Below, one piece after another: positions 1-5,961 of a stretch of DNA of 26,449 nucleotides. The notes beneath the pieces are model-generated. The model was not told the DNA's origin. It did no database searches and saw only the letters and a list, made by a program, of their open reading frames with translations. The stretch is from the NCBI GenBank assembly GCA_002428415.1, contig DIWI01000097.1, positions 40,306 to 66,754 on the forward strand. The letters run 5' to 3'. Position 1 is the stretch's first letter, and each line of letters begins with the position of its first letter. Position numbers and translations under genes: made by a program. The stretch comes from Clostridiaceae bacterium UBA6110. GTDB taxonomy: Bacteria > Bacillota > Clostridia > Clostridiales > Clostridiaceae.

Positions 1-1608
1 TATCAGGTATATCCGAGGAGCTTCAAGGATTCAAATGGCGACGGGATAGGTGACATCAGAGGACTTACAGGCAGGCTGGAATACCTTTCATCCCTCGGAA
101 TTGACGCTGTCTGGCTGTCTCCGGTATACGACTCCCCGAATGATGACAACGGCTACGATATCAGGGACTACAGGAAGATCATGGCTGAGTTCGGGACAAT
201 GGAAGACTTCGACGAGCTTCTTTCAGAGCTTCACAGGCGAGGCATGAGGCTTCTCATGGACCTGGTAGTAAACCACACCTCCGACGAGCATCAATGGTTC
301 AGGGAGGCAACCCGTGACCCTTCAGGAAGGTATAGGGACTACTATTTCTTCAGGGACAAGCCTAACAACTGGACCTCTTACTTCGGAGGCAGTGCGTGGC
401 GGTACGTTGAGGAGAGGAAGCAGTATGCAATGCATCTCTTTTCATCCAAGCAGATGGACCTGAACTGGGAGAATGATGATGTCAGGGAAGATGTCAAGGA
501 TATTATCAGGTGGTGGCTTGAGAAGGGTGTCGACGGCTTCAGGCTTGACGTGATCAACTATATCTCAAAGCCCAGGGGTCTGCCTGATGGAAGCGAGGTC
601 ATAGGGAAGCTCATGGGGTATACCGGAGTTGAGACATACTTCTACGGACCCAGGCTCAATGAATACCTGAGGGAGCTGAAGAGGGATGCATTCCTACCCT
701 ATGGTGCCTTCACTGTTGGTGAGACTCCGGGTGTGGGCATTGAGATGATGAAGCTTCTTACTGAAGAGGGAAGGAAGGAGCTGGACATGGTATTCTCCTT
801 CGACCATCTTGAGACTCCGGGGCATGCAAGGTTTGACGAATACAGGTACGACCTTAACTACTACAAGAGTTTCATGATCGACCATATGGAGAACTACAGT
901 CCCTACTGTCAGATGTCCCTTTTCAACGAGAACCATGACAACCCGAGGATGATCTCTAAGGTGGATAATGATGAGAATGTCCGGTGGATGCTGGGCAAGC
1001 TTCTTGCTGTCATGCAGCTTACGCTCAAGGGTACCCCATTTATCTTCCAGGGCCAGGAAATTGGCATGGTAAACAAGAGCTTCAAATCCATGGAGGAGCT
1101 CAGAGATGTGGAAAGCTTCGGGAAGTTCAGTGAGCTAAAGGGCAAGCTAGGCGAAGAACAGGCCTTCAGGAGGGTCCTTGCTGGCTCCAGGGACAATGCA
1201 AGGATTCCTATGCAGTGGGACAAAGGGCCGAACGGAGGCTTCACAGAAGGCACACCATGGATAGGAGCAGGAGACTTTGATACCTGCAACACTGAGGATC
1301 AGATGAACGATAGAAATTCTCTCTGGTCCTTCTACCGTGACCTGATCGCGCTCAGGAAGAAGCATCCGGCGCTTGTCTACGGGGACATTGAGATCATAAA
1401 CAAGGACATGAAGGACATGTTCACATACTTCAGGAGAAATTTGGAAGAAATTATCTACATCGAGTGCAACCTTGGGAGGGAGAAAATAAGAAGGGCAGGT
1501 GACATGCCACCGGGAAGAAGGCTTGTTTCAAATTACGAGGATACTGATGAATACATGAGGCCCTACGAGGCTTCGGTCTGGATTACAAAGGAGGACGGAA
1601 TGAGATGA
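1..1608 (+). CDS. GH13 alpha-glucosidase (oligo-1,6-glucosidase type), 5' truncated
   Basis: The reading frame is open from base 1 (frame 1), starting at YQVYPRSF, the first beta strand of the GH13 barrel. By comparison with oligo-1,6-glucosidases about 14 residues lie upstream of the window. 535 residues are visible. Conserved regions appear in order: DLVVNHTSDEH; GFRLDVIN with nucleophile Asp at 547-549; VGETPG with the acid/base Glu at 721-723; NENHDNPR with the transition-state Asp at 937-939; then GTPFIFQGQEIGM and a short C-terminal beta domain. GETPG rather than the GEMSS form argues for oligo-1,6- or alpha-glucosidase over trehalose-6-phosphate hydrolase, but substrate cannot be fixed. 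There is no signal peptide to judge because the start is missing; relatives are cytoplasmic enzymes splitting short alpha-glucans or disaccharides to glucose. Its stop overlaps the start of the next gene (ATGA), so the two are translationally coupled. Confidence 0.93.
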   Translation, partial: YQVYPRSFKDSNGDGIGDIRGLTGRLEYLSSLGIDAVWLSPVYDSPNDDNGYDIRDYRKIMAEFGTMEDFDELLSELHRRGMRLLMDLVVNHTSDEHQWFREATRDPSGRYRDYYFFRDKPNNWTSYFGGSAWRYVEERKQYAMHLFSSKQMDLNWENDDVREDVKDIIRWWLEKGVDGFRLDVINYISKPRGLPDGSEVIGKLMGYTGVETYFYGPRLNEYLRELKRDAFLPYGAFTVGETPGVGIEMMKLLTEEGRKELDMVFSFDHLETPGHARFDEYRYDLNYYKSFMIDHMENYSPYCQMSLFNENHDNPRMISKVDNDENVRWMLGKLLAVMQLTLKGTPFIFQGQEIGMVNKSFKSMEELRDVESFGKFSELKGKLGEEQAFRRVLAGSRDNARIPMQWDKGPNGGFTEGTPWIGAGDFDTCNTEDQMNDRNSLWSFYRDLIALRKKHPALVYGDIEIINKDMKDMFTYFRRNLEEIIYIECNLGREKIRRAGDMPPGRRLVSNYEDTDEYMRPYEASVWITKEDGMR

Positions 1609-2015
1609 GTAGGAAGTCAGAAATGGGTAAAATTAAACTTGCAGCTCTTCTTTTACTTTTGCTTTTCATTGTCTCAGGATGCTCAGGTGGCTTCAGCAAC
1701 AGCGTAACGCTTGCAAGGGAATATAACACTCCGTTTAGCCTCTCCATGTCGTACATGAAATTCAACGGAAGCAAGAGGGGTGAATTCATCCATGTCCCTG
1801 AAGGCGGGACTGTTGAAATCAGGACAGCAGTGGTTACGGAAGGCGGATCTCTCTCGATAATCGTATCAAGAGAAAACGAGAAAGGTGAAGTGGTTTATAG
1901 GGCTGACGACATACAGACCTCCGAATTCACCATAACCATTTCAGGAAAGGGAGAATACTTCATTTGGTTCGAAGCCAAGGACCACAAGGGAGCCTATAGT
2001 CTCCAATGGCATTGA
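1605..2015 (+). CDS. Small lipoprotein of unknown function
   Basis: 136 residues. The ATG at 1605 overlaps the alpha-glucosidase stop and has AAAGGAGG (1587-1594) ten bases upstream, which decides the start over the in-frame ATG at 1623. Residues 8-23 are a lysine followed by a Leu-rich helix, and VSGC at 23-26 is a clear lipobox, so the mature protein should be anchored by Cys26 to the outer face of the membrane. The remaining ~110 residues look like one beta-sandwich: alternating hydrophobic strands around EGGTVEIRTAV and a last strand GEYFIWFEAKD ending in YSLQWH. No enzyme motif is visible and I do not recognise the family. The coupling to a glucosidase could mean a role in sugar binding, but that is only guilt by association. 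Confidence 0.8.
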   Translation: MSRKSEMGKIKLAALLLLLLFIVSGCSGGFSNSVTLAREYNTPFSLSMSYMKFNGSKRGEFIHVPEGGTVEIRTAVVTEGGSLSIIVSRENEKGEVVYRADDIQTSEFTITISGKGEYFIWFEAKDHKGAYSLQWH

Positions 2016-2054
2016 AAAACCATTTAAAAATTGACCTCTTGGCATACGACTAAG

Positions 2055-2081
2055 GTCCGGTTTTTACCGGACTTTTCTTTT
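2055..2081 (+). terminator. Rho-independent terminator after the glucosidase/lipoprotein unit
   Basis: GTCCGG (2055-2060), a six-base loop, CCGGAC (2067-2072), then TTTTCTTTT. It lies 40 bases after the lipoprotein stop and separates this transcript from the promoter at 2117. Confidence 0.85.
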
Positions 2082-2116
2082 ATGCCAGGTATGAGAAAAA
2101 AATCTTTGGCAACCTA

Positions 2117-2145
2117 TTGACAGACTAACTATCGTTAGTTAGAAT
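2117..2145 (+). promoter_or_regulatory. Near-consensus sigma-A promoter of the TetR unit
   Basis: TTGACA (2117-2122), a 17-base spacer and TAGAAT (2140-2145). Transcription should start near 2152, about 30 bases before the TTG start at 2181. The spacer is occupied exactly by the first palindromic operator, so a repressor bound there would block polymerase. Confidence 0.85.
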
Positions 2146-2164
2146 GAAACTAACAAATGTTAGT
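2124..2164 (+). promoter_or_regulatory. Two palindromic operators for the TetR repressor
   Basis: Two copies of ACTAAC-N4-GTTAGT lie at 2124-2139 and 2149-2164, with different 4-base centres (TATC and AAAT) but identical arms. Centre-to-centre spacing is 25 bases. The first fills the -35/-10 spacer and the second covers the start of transcription. Size, symmetry and position are typical for TetR-family operators, and a TetR gene is second in the transcript, so autorepression is the natural reading. Binding itself is inferred. Confidence 0.8.
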
Positions 2165-2180
2165 CGAGGAGGTCAAAAGG

Positions 2181-2597
2181 TTGGAACTATACTTTGGAAG
2201 CACTCTTTCTGCAGTCAGCACATTGCTTATTATCGCCATTTCATTATATGCAGCCTTTCAGTACAATAGGAGAAAAGACGTGTCAGGGTGGGGCGCGAGG
2301 CTCTTGATCCTGGTTGCATCAGGACTTCTTCTCTGCATAATCGCTGCAATCCGTGATAGCTATGTTCTTTCTGTGACAGCTGCAGCATCTGGTGGAGAAA
2401 CGGGACTTTTCACTGTTGACAGCATACAGTCAATCTCAGCGTCAGTTGCAGGAGGGTTAATAGCAATAGTTGCCGGTTCCTCGCTCTTCATAAGGAACGA
2501 CAAGTACAGAAGGATGGCTTTCTTCATAGTTTCAGGAATATTTGTGTTCAAGCTTATTCTGGTGGAAGCATCAAGGTTATTGTTAGGGGTTGGATAA
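2181..2597 (+). CDS. Small multi-pass membrane protein of unknown function
   Basis: 138 residues from a TTG start at 2181. GAGGAGG (2166-2172) sits eight bases upstream. An ATG at 2157 is in frame but lies inside the second operator with no ribosome binding site, so I reject it. Hydropathy by eye gives four likely membrane helices: roughly residues 5-25 (STLLIIAISLYAAF), 36-55 (LLILVASGLLLCIIAAI), 85-103 (ASVAGGLIAIVAGSSLF) and 112-132 (MAFFIVSGIFVFKLILV). Short Arg/Lys-rich loops (YNRRKD, RNDKYRRM) lie between helices. No catalytic or transporter signature is seen. As first gene of a repressor-controlled unit followed by an oxidoreductase it could be an accessory membrane factor of a stress response, but this is speculation. 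Confidence 0.75.
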   Translation: MELYFGSTLSAVSTLLIIAISLYAAFQYNRRKDVSGWGARLLILVASGLLLCIIAAIRDSYVLSVTAAASGGETGLFTVDSIQSISASVAGGLIAIVAGSSLFIRNDKYRRMAFFIVSGIFVFKLILVEASRLLLGVG

Positions 2598-2600
2598 ACG

Positions 2601-3215
2601 TTGGAAAAAATGAGTACAAGACAAATGATAATAGTTGCGGCACTCGACCTGTTCTCGGAAAGGGGATACGAGGGGGTGTCCATGAGGGATATCGCAGCAA
2701 AGGTTGGAATAAAGGCATCGTCGCTCTATAACCACTTTACAAGCAAGGCGGATATCTTCGACAGCATAGTTGAGGAAATGTCAGTAAGATACGAGGCGGC
2801 GATAGGAATGATGAGAGTACCGCATGGAGAAGAAGAGGCTGTATCTGAGACCTATCTTAAAATCTCGGAAGAGCAGTTTGTCACAATCGCGAGAAACCTG
2901 TTCCTATACTTCCTGAAGGATGAATTCGCATCCAGATTCAGAAGGATGCTCACGATAGAACAGTTCAGGGATGTGGCAGGGGACGTGTTCAGGAAGTTCT
3001 TCATCGACGGTGCACTGGACTTTGAAAGCTCACTTTTCAAAAGCCTCATAAGGAAAGGTGGGTTCAGGGAGGCTGACCCGTATGTCATGGCAATGCAGTT
3101 CTACTCGCCGATATTCCTTCTTCTCAGCAAGTACGACAGCTTTCCTGAGAAGGAGGAAGAGGCATTGGACCTTCTCACCAGGCACGTGACTCAATTCTCA
3201 AGGATTTATTCGTAA
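2601..3215 (+). CDS. TetR/AcrR-family transcriptional repressor
   Basis: 204 residues from TTG at 2601 (AGGGG 11 bases upstream); an ATG at 2610 giving 201 residues is an alternative. The N-terminal helix-turn-helix is classic: AALDLFSERGYEGVSMRDIA, then AAKVGIKASSLYNHFTSKADIF, roughly residues 12-55. The C-terminal ~140 residues are helical and variable, as expected for the ligand and dimer domain, so no ligand can be named. It lies three bases after the membrane protein stop and 15 bases before the oxidoreductase. It probably represses its own unit through the paired ACTAAC-N4-GTTAGT palindromes upstream of 2181. A co-regulated flavodoxin-fold reductase suggests the signal is an electrophile, quinone or other toxic or redox compound. 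Confidence 0.93.
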   Translation: MEKMSTRQMIIVAALDLFSERGYEGVSMRDIAAKVGIKASSLYNHFTSKADIFDSIVEEMSVRYEAAIGMMRVPHGEEEAVSETYLKISEEQFVTIARNLFLYFLKDEFASRFRRMLTIEQFRDVAGDVFRKFFIDGALDFESSLFKSLIRKGGFREADPYVMAMQFYSPIFLLLSKYDSFPEKEEEALDLLTRHVTQFSRIYS

Positions 3216-3230
3216 AAGGAGCAAAGGGAA

Positions 3231-3938
3231 ATGGAAATGACACTGATCCACGGGCAGGCCCACAAGGGGTCGGGATGGCACATTACGAGAAGCATCGCTG
3301 AAGCGCTTGATGATGGCAAAGCTACTATACATGAGTTCAGTCTCCCAGTGGATGCCGACAAGTTCTGCATAGGCTGCTACAACTGCATACTGAAGGGATG
3401 CGAATATTGCCCGCATAGAGATAAGATACAGCCTATCGTAAAGGCCATGGAATCCTCAGATGTCATAATAATCGATTCTCCGACCTACTGCTTTGAGATG
3501 TCAGGAGCTCTTAAGAGTCTTTTCGACCATCTCGGATTCATGTGGCTGTCCCACAGGCCGAACAAGGCCATGTTCAATAAGGTTGGGATAGTGGTGTCGA
3601 CAGCGGCAGGAGCTGGTGCCAAAGGTGTAACCAGGTCCATGGCAAAGCAGCTTTTCTGGCTGGGCGTACCAAAGGTATACAGGCTTAATATGAATGTCAA
3701 TGCTGCTAAGTGGGAGGATGTCACTGAAAAGGTTCGTGGTGAGATAAGTGAGAAGACATCAGCTCTTTCCAAAAAAGCTGAAAGAAGCGTAAAGAAGGCA
3801 AAGCCTGGTTTGAAGCAGAGACTGCTTTTCAACATAATGGCAAGGATGCAGAAGGGTAACACATGGAATCCCGTTGACAGGAACCACTGGGAGAACATGG
3901 GTTGGCTTGAAAGGGCGAAGCCATGGAATGCGTCATGA
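3231..3938 (+). CDS. Flavodoxin-fold NAD(P)H-dependent oxidoreductase with a Cys cluster
   Basis: 235 residues, ATG at 3231 with AAAGGAG (3215-3221) upstream. The N-terminus (TLIHGQAHKGSGWHITRSIA) is the phosphate-binding loop of flavodoxin-like FMN proteins, and DVIIIDSPTYCFEMSGALK is the second flavin-contacting segment. Cysteines at 46, 49, 52, 57 and 60 (CIGCYNC, then C-x2-CPHRD) give a C-x2-C-x2-C-x4-C-x2-C cluster resembling that of iron-sulfur flavoproteins, though many plain FMN reductases of this family carry part of it. The C-terminal ~60 residues are Lys/Arg-rich and amphipathic (KKAERSVKKAKPG) and could touch membrane or partner. Third gene of the TetR unit; a role in reducing quinones or other electrophiles is likely but unproven. 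Confidence 0.85.
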   Translation: MEMTLIHGQAHKGSGWHITRSIAEALDDGKATIHEFSLPVDADKFCIGCYNCILKGCEYCPHRDKIQPIVKAMESSDVIIIDSPTYCFEMSGALKSLFDHLGFMWLSHRPNKAMFNKVGIVVSTAAGAGAKGVTRSMAKQLFWLGVPKVYRLNMNVNAAKWEDVTEKVRGEISEKTSALSKKAERSVKKAKPGLKQRLLFNIMARMQKGNTWNPVDRNHWENMGWLERAKPWNAS

Positions 3939-3939
3939 T

Positions 3940-3968
3940 GATTAAAAAGTTAATCGGAAGGATTAATC
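3940..3968 (+). promoter_or_regulatory. GATTAA-type palindromes downstream of the oxidoreductase
   Basis: GATTAA-AAAG-TTAATC (3940-3955) is a perfect inverted repeat of 6-base arms and 4-base centre, two bases after the oxidoreductase stop. GATTAATC, itself palindromic, follows at 3961-3968 and recurs at 4116-4123, just before the mannose-6-phosphate isomerase start. No T-run follows, so it is not a terminator. It may be an operator for the downstream promoter region. Confidence 0.4.
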
Positions 3969-4000
3969 GATTGAATTATTTGTCTGATCAGCCTTATACA

Positions 4001-4109
4001 TTATTGCAAATGACAATGAGATGGGTAAAATCCGGTGTTTCATCTGCAATCGGATGAGGGACCTTGGAAGATGAATCTTATTGCAAATCTGGTATGGATT
4101 AGTTATGGT
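4001..4109 (+). promoter_or_regulatory. Tandem candidate promoters sharing TTATTGCAAAT
   Basis: An 11-base direct repeat TTATTGCAAAT occurs at 4001-4011 and 4078-4088. Each copy offers a -35 (TTGCAA): 4004-4009 with TAAAAT at 4026-4031 (16-base spacer), and 4081-4086 with TATGGT at 4104-4109 (17-base spacer). Either could drive the isomerase and regulator genes. The repeat could instead be a regulator binding site. Confidence 0.45.
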
Positions 4110-4143
4110 ATAGGTGATTAATCTAGGAATGAAGAGGTGCGAT

Positions 4144-5073
4144 ATGCAGGAAATACTGATGCTTGATCCGATTTTTGTAAGCAGGCTTTGGGGTGGGGAA
4201 AGGATTAAGGAACATTTTGGTTATCAGATTCAAGATTCTAATATAGGTGAATGCTGGGCAATCTCAGCACACAAAAATGGAGATTGCAAAATTAAAAATG
4301 GGCTTCTAAAGGGCAATACACTATCTTCAGTGTATAGCGAGCACAGGGAACTTTTCGGAAACAGTGAGGATCCGGTTTTTCCACTGCTTACAAAAATCAT
4401 AGATGCAAGCGATGATCTGAGCATACAGGTTCATCCCGATGATGAATTTGCTGAGGAAGTTGAGAACGACCTTGGAAAGACCGAGTGCTGGTATATCATA
4501 GACTGTAATGACGATGCAAGGATTGTTTATGGCCATAACGCAGCTACCAGGGATGAACTGAACCAAATGCTTGACAATGGCGAGTGGGAGTCCCTCATGA
4601 ATACCATTCCGATTAAACCAGGTGATTTCTTTTATGTTCCTGCAGGAACAGTACACGCAATATGCAAAGGAACGTTGATTCTGGAGACTCAGCAGTCTTC
4701 TGATACAACTTACAGAATATATGACTATGATCGGGTAGATGAGAACGGTATTAAAAGACAATTGCACTTTGACAAGGCGAAGTCCGTCATATCAGTGGAT
4801 AAGACTGAAAAGAGTCCAAATCCAACAACTTACGTCCAGGAAAACTGTGTTCGAACAGTCTACGTTGCAAGTGAGTTTTTTACGGTTGAAAAATGGATCA
4901 TCGACGGACCTTTCAACATGGAATCCTCAAATTATAAGCTCTTCAGTGTGCTTAATGGCACAGGAACAATAAATGGGTCGGAAATCAGCAAAGGCGACCA
5001 CTTCATCCTTACTTCGGCTGCAAGTAGTATAGAGCTCGACGGGAATCTTGAACTTATTGTCTCGTTTGTGTGA
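4144..5073 (+). CDS. manA: Mannose-6-phosphate isomerase, class I
   Basis: 309 residues. Start chosen at ATG 4144, with GAGG six bases upstream; an upstream in-frame GTG at 4114 would add ten residues lacking family similarity. It interconverts mannose-6-phosphate and fructose-6-phosphate in the cytoplasm. The cupin zinc site is complete: Gln95 and His97 in SIQVHPDDEF, Glu114 in GKTECWYIID, His171 in PAGTVHAI. The following ETQQSSDTTYRIYDYDR segment is characteristic of the short Bacillus-type enzymes, and the length matches the ~315-residue norm for that group. It lies 24 bases before the RpiR regulator gene and upstream of a GH38 alpha-mannosidase and PTS permease, so it probably brings mannose-6-phosphate released by this locus into glycolysis. 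Confidence 0.96.
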   Translation: MQEILMLDPIFVSRLWGGERIKEHFGYQIQDSNIGECWAISAHKNGDCKIKNGLLKGNTLSSVYSEHRELFGNSEDPVFPLLTKIIDASDDLSIQVHPDDEFAEEVENDLGKTECWYIIDCNDDARIVYGHNAATRDELNQMLDNGEWESLMNTIPIKPGDFFYVPAGTVHAICKGTLILETQQSSDTTYRIYDYDRVDENGIKRQLHFDKAKSVISVDKTEKSPNPTTYVQENCVRTVYVASEFFTVEKWIIDGPFNMESSNYKLFSVLNGTGTINGSEISKGDHFILTSAASSIELDGNLELIVSFV

Positions 5074-5097
5074 TGAGTTAAGAAAGGATTGTATAAT

Positions 5098-5826
5098 TTG
5101 AAATATCGGGTGATCCATCAACTTACTGAGAGGAATTTTGACAAGGAAGCGAGTAAAAGTGAACTGGAGGTTCTGGATTACCTGGAAAAGAACTTCACAA
5201 ATATACCCTTCTTATCTGTCATAAAGGTTGCAAACGAGAGCTTCACCTCGCAGGCTACAGTCAACAGGGCATGCAAGCTGCTGGGATTTCAGGGATTCAG
5301 TGAAATGAAATATGCTGCCAAGGAAGATATTGAATTAATGAATTCCACCAGTGAACGGCATATAGCGAATACAGAATATATTCTGAGGAAAATCAACTTT
5401 GATGGTGCAGCTAGTGTTTCTGATGCCATTATCGACAGCAGAAGAAAACTTATGATATTTGGATTAGGCGGTTCCAACATATCCGCATTGTATCTTCAGC
5501 GACAGTTGCTGTACTTGGGTATTCCGTCACTTCTTGTTGCTGAGATGCAAATGTTCAAGAATTTTGAAGGATATTCGCTTATAGTTCTATCCAGTTCAGG
5601 CGAAACCCAAAGATGCCTTCAGATTGCCAAGGAAGCAAAAAAATTGAAGATGAAGGTCATATCGATAACAAAGAACGAATCAAGCCTGATGAAGTTAAGT
5701 GACTGCTGCTTTTATCATGATGTCCCTGTAGATAAGATGAAGGGTATTTCACGAGAACAGCAATTGCATATCATGATCATGGTCAACGAAGTTGTGGACC
5801 AACTAAAAAAGAAGTTAAATATCTGA
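5098..5826 (+). CDS. RpiR-family regulator (HTH plus SIS sugar-phosphate domain)
   Basis: 242 residues from TTG at 5098; AGAAAGGA (5081-5088) lies nine bases upstream, whereas the in-frame TTG at 5089 would touch the ribosome binding site. Residues ~1-75 form the RpiR helix-turn-helix: SELEVLDYLEKNFTNIPFLS, then ANESFTSQATVNRACKLLGF and QGFSEMKYA. Residues ~115-205 form the SIS fold: RKLMIFGLGGSNISALYLQR, LIVLSSSGETQRCLQIAKEA and MKVISITKNESS. The SSSGET loop normally binds a phosphosugar. It sits between the isomerase and the GH38-PTS-GH4 operon and ends in a terminator. It most likely senses a sugar phosphate produced by this pathway (mannose-6-P or the imported phospho-glycoside) and controls the downstream operon, probably at the palindrome 5881-5894. 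Activator versus repressor is not decidable here. Confidence 0.9.
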   Translation: MKYRVIHQLTERNFDKEASKSELEVLDYLEKNFTNIPFLSVIKVANESFTSQATVNRACKLLGFQGFSEMKYAAKEDIELMNSTSERHIANTEYILRKINFDGAASVSDAIIDSRRKLMIFGLGGSNISALYLQRQLLYLGIPSLLVAEMQMFKNFEGYSLIVLSSSGETQRCLQIAKEAKKLKMKVISITKNESSLMKLSDCCFYHDVPVDKMKGISREQQLHIMIMVNEVVDQLKKKLNI

Positions 5827-5844
5827 TTGGATACATCCGAGAAT

Positions 5845-5881
5845 ATCCCACCTTGAGAAATTGAGGTGGGATTTAATTTTT
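5845..5881 (+). terminator. Terminator after the RpiR gene
   Basis: ATCCCACCT (5845-5853), a ten-base loop, AGGTGGGAT (5864-5872), then TTAATTTTT. The nine-base perfect stem 19 bases after the stop separates isomerase-regulator transcription from the GH38 operon. Confidence 0.85.
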
Positions 5882-5894
5882 GGATAATTATCCA
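5881..5894 (+). promoter_or_regulatory. 14-base perfect palindrome, candidate RpiR operator
   Basis: TGGATAATTATCCA is perfectly self-complementary. It lies between the regulator terminator and the GH38 start. A weaker relative, TTGGATACATCCGA, occurs at 5826-5839 just after the regulator stop. Position next to an RpiR gene makes it the best operator candidate; binding is inferred. Confidence 0.55.
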
Positions 5895-5916
5895 TGAAAT
5901 TGGAGAGAAAGAGTAT

Positions 5917-5932
5917 TTGTAACCGTTATACT
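5917..5932 (+). promoter_or_regulatory. cre-like site overlapping a possible -10 box
   Basis: TTGTAACCGTTATACT matches the first nine and eleventh positions of the catabolite-responsive element consensus (WTGNAANCGNWNNCW) but fails at the two 3' fixed positions. It overlaps TATACT (5927-5932), a plausible -10; no good -35 lies 17 bases upstream (TTGGAG at 5900 is 21 bases away). CcpA control would suit a PTS operon. Confidence 0.35.
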
Positions 5933-5961
5933 AAGGCTGTAATAACAAGGGAGGTAATGAG

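Noticed and set aside
694..1365. Overlapping - strand open frames inside the alpha-glucosidase
   Set aside because: The + strand carries all conserved GH13 motifs across this stretch; the - strand peptides show no family features.
1..1608. Trehalose-6-phosphate hydrolase (TreC)
   Set aside because: GETPG and NENHDNPR differ from the usual TreC motifs and no trehalose PTS gene is adjacent; a general oligo-alpha-glucosidase call is safer.
2157..2181. ATG at 2157 as start of the small membrane protein
   Set aside because: It lies within the second TetR operator without an upstream ribosome binding site; TTG at 2181 has GAGGAGG at ideal distance.
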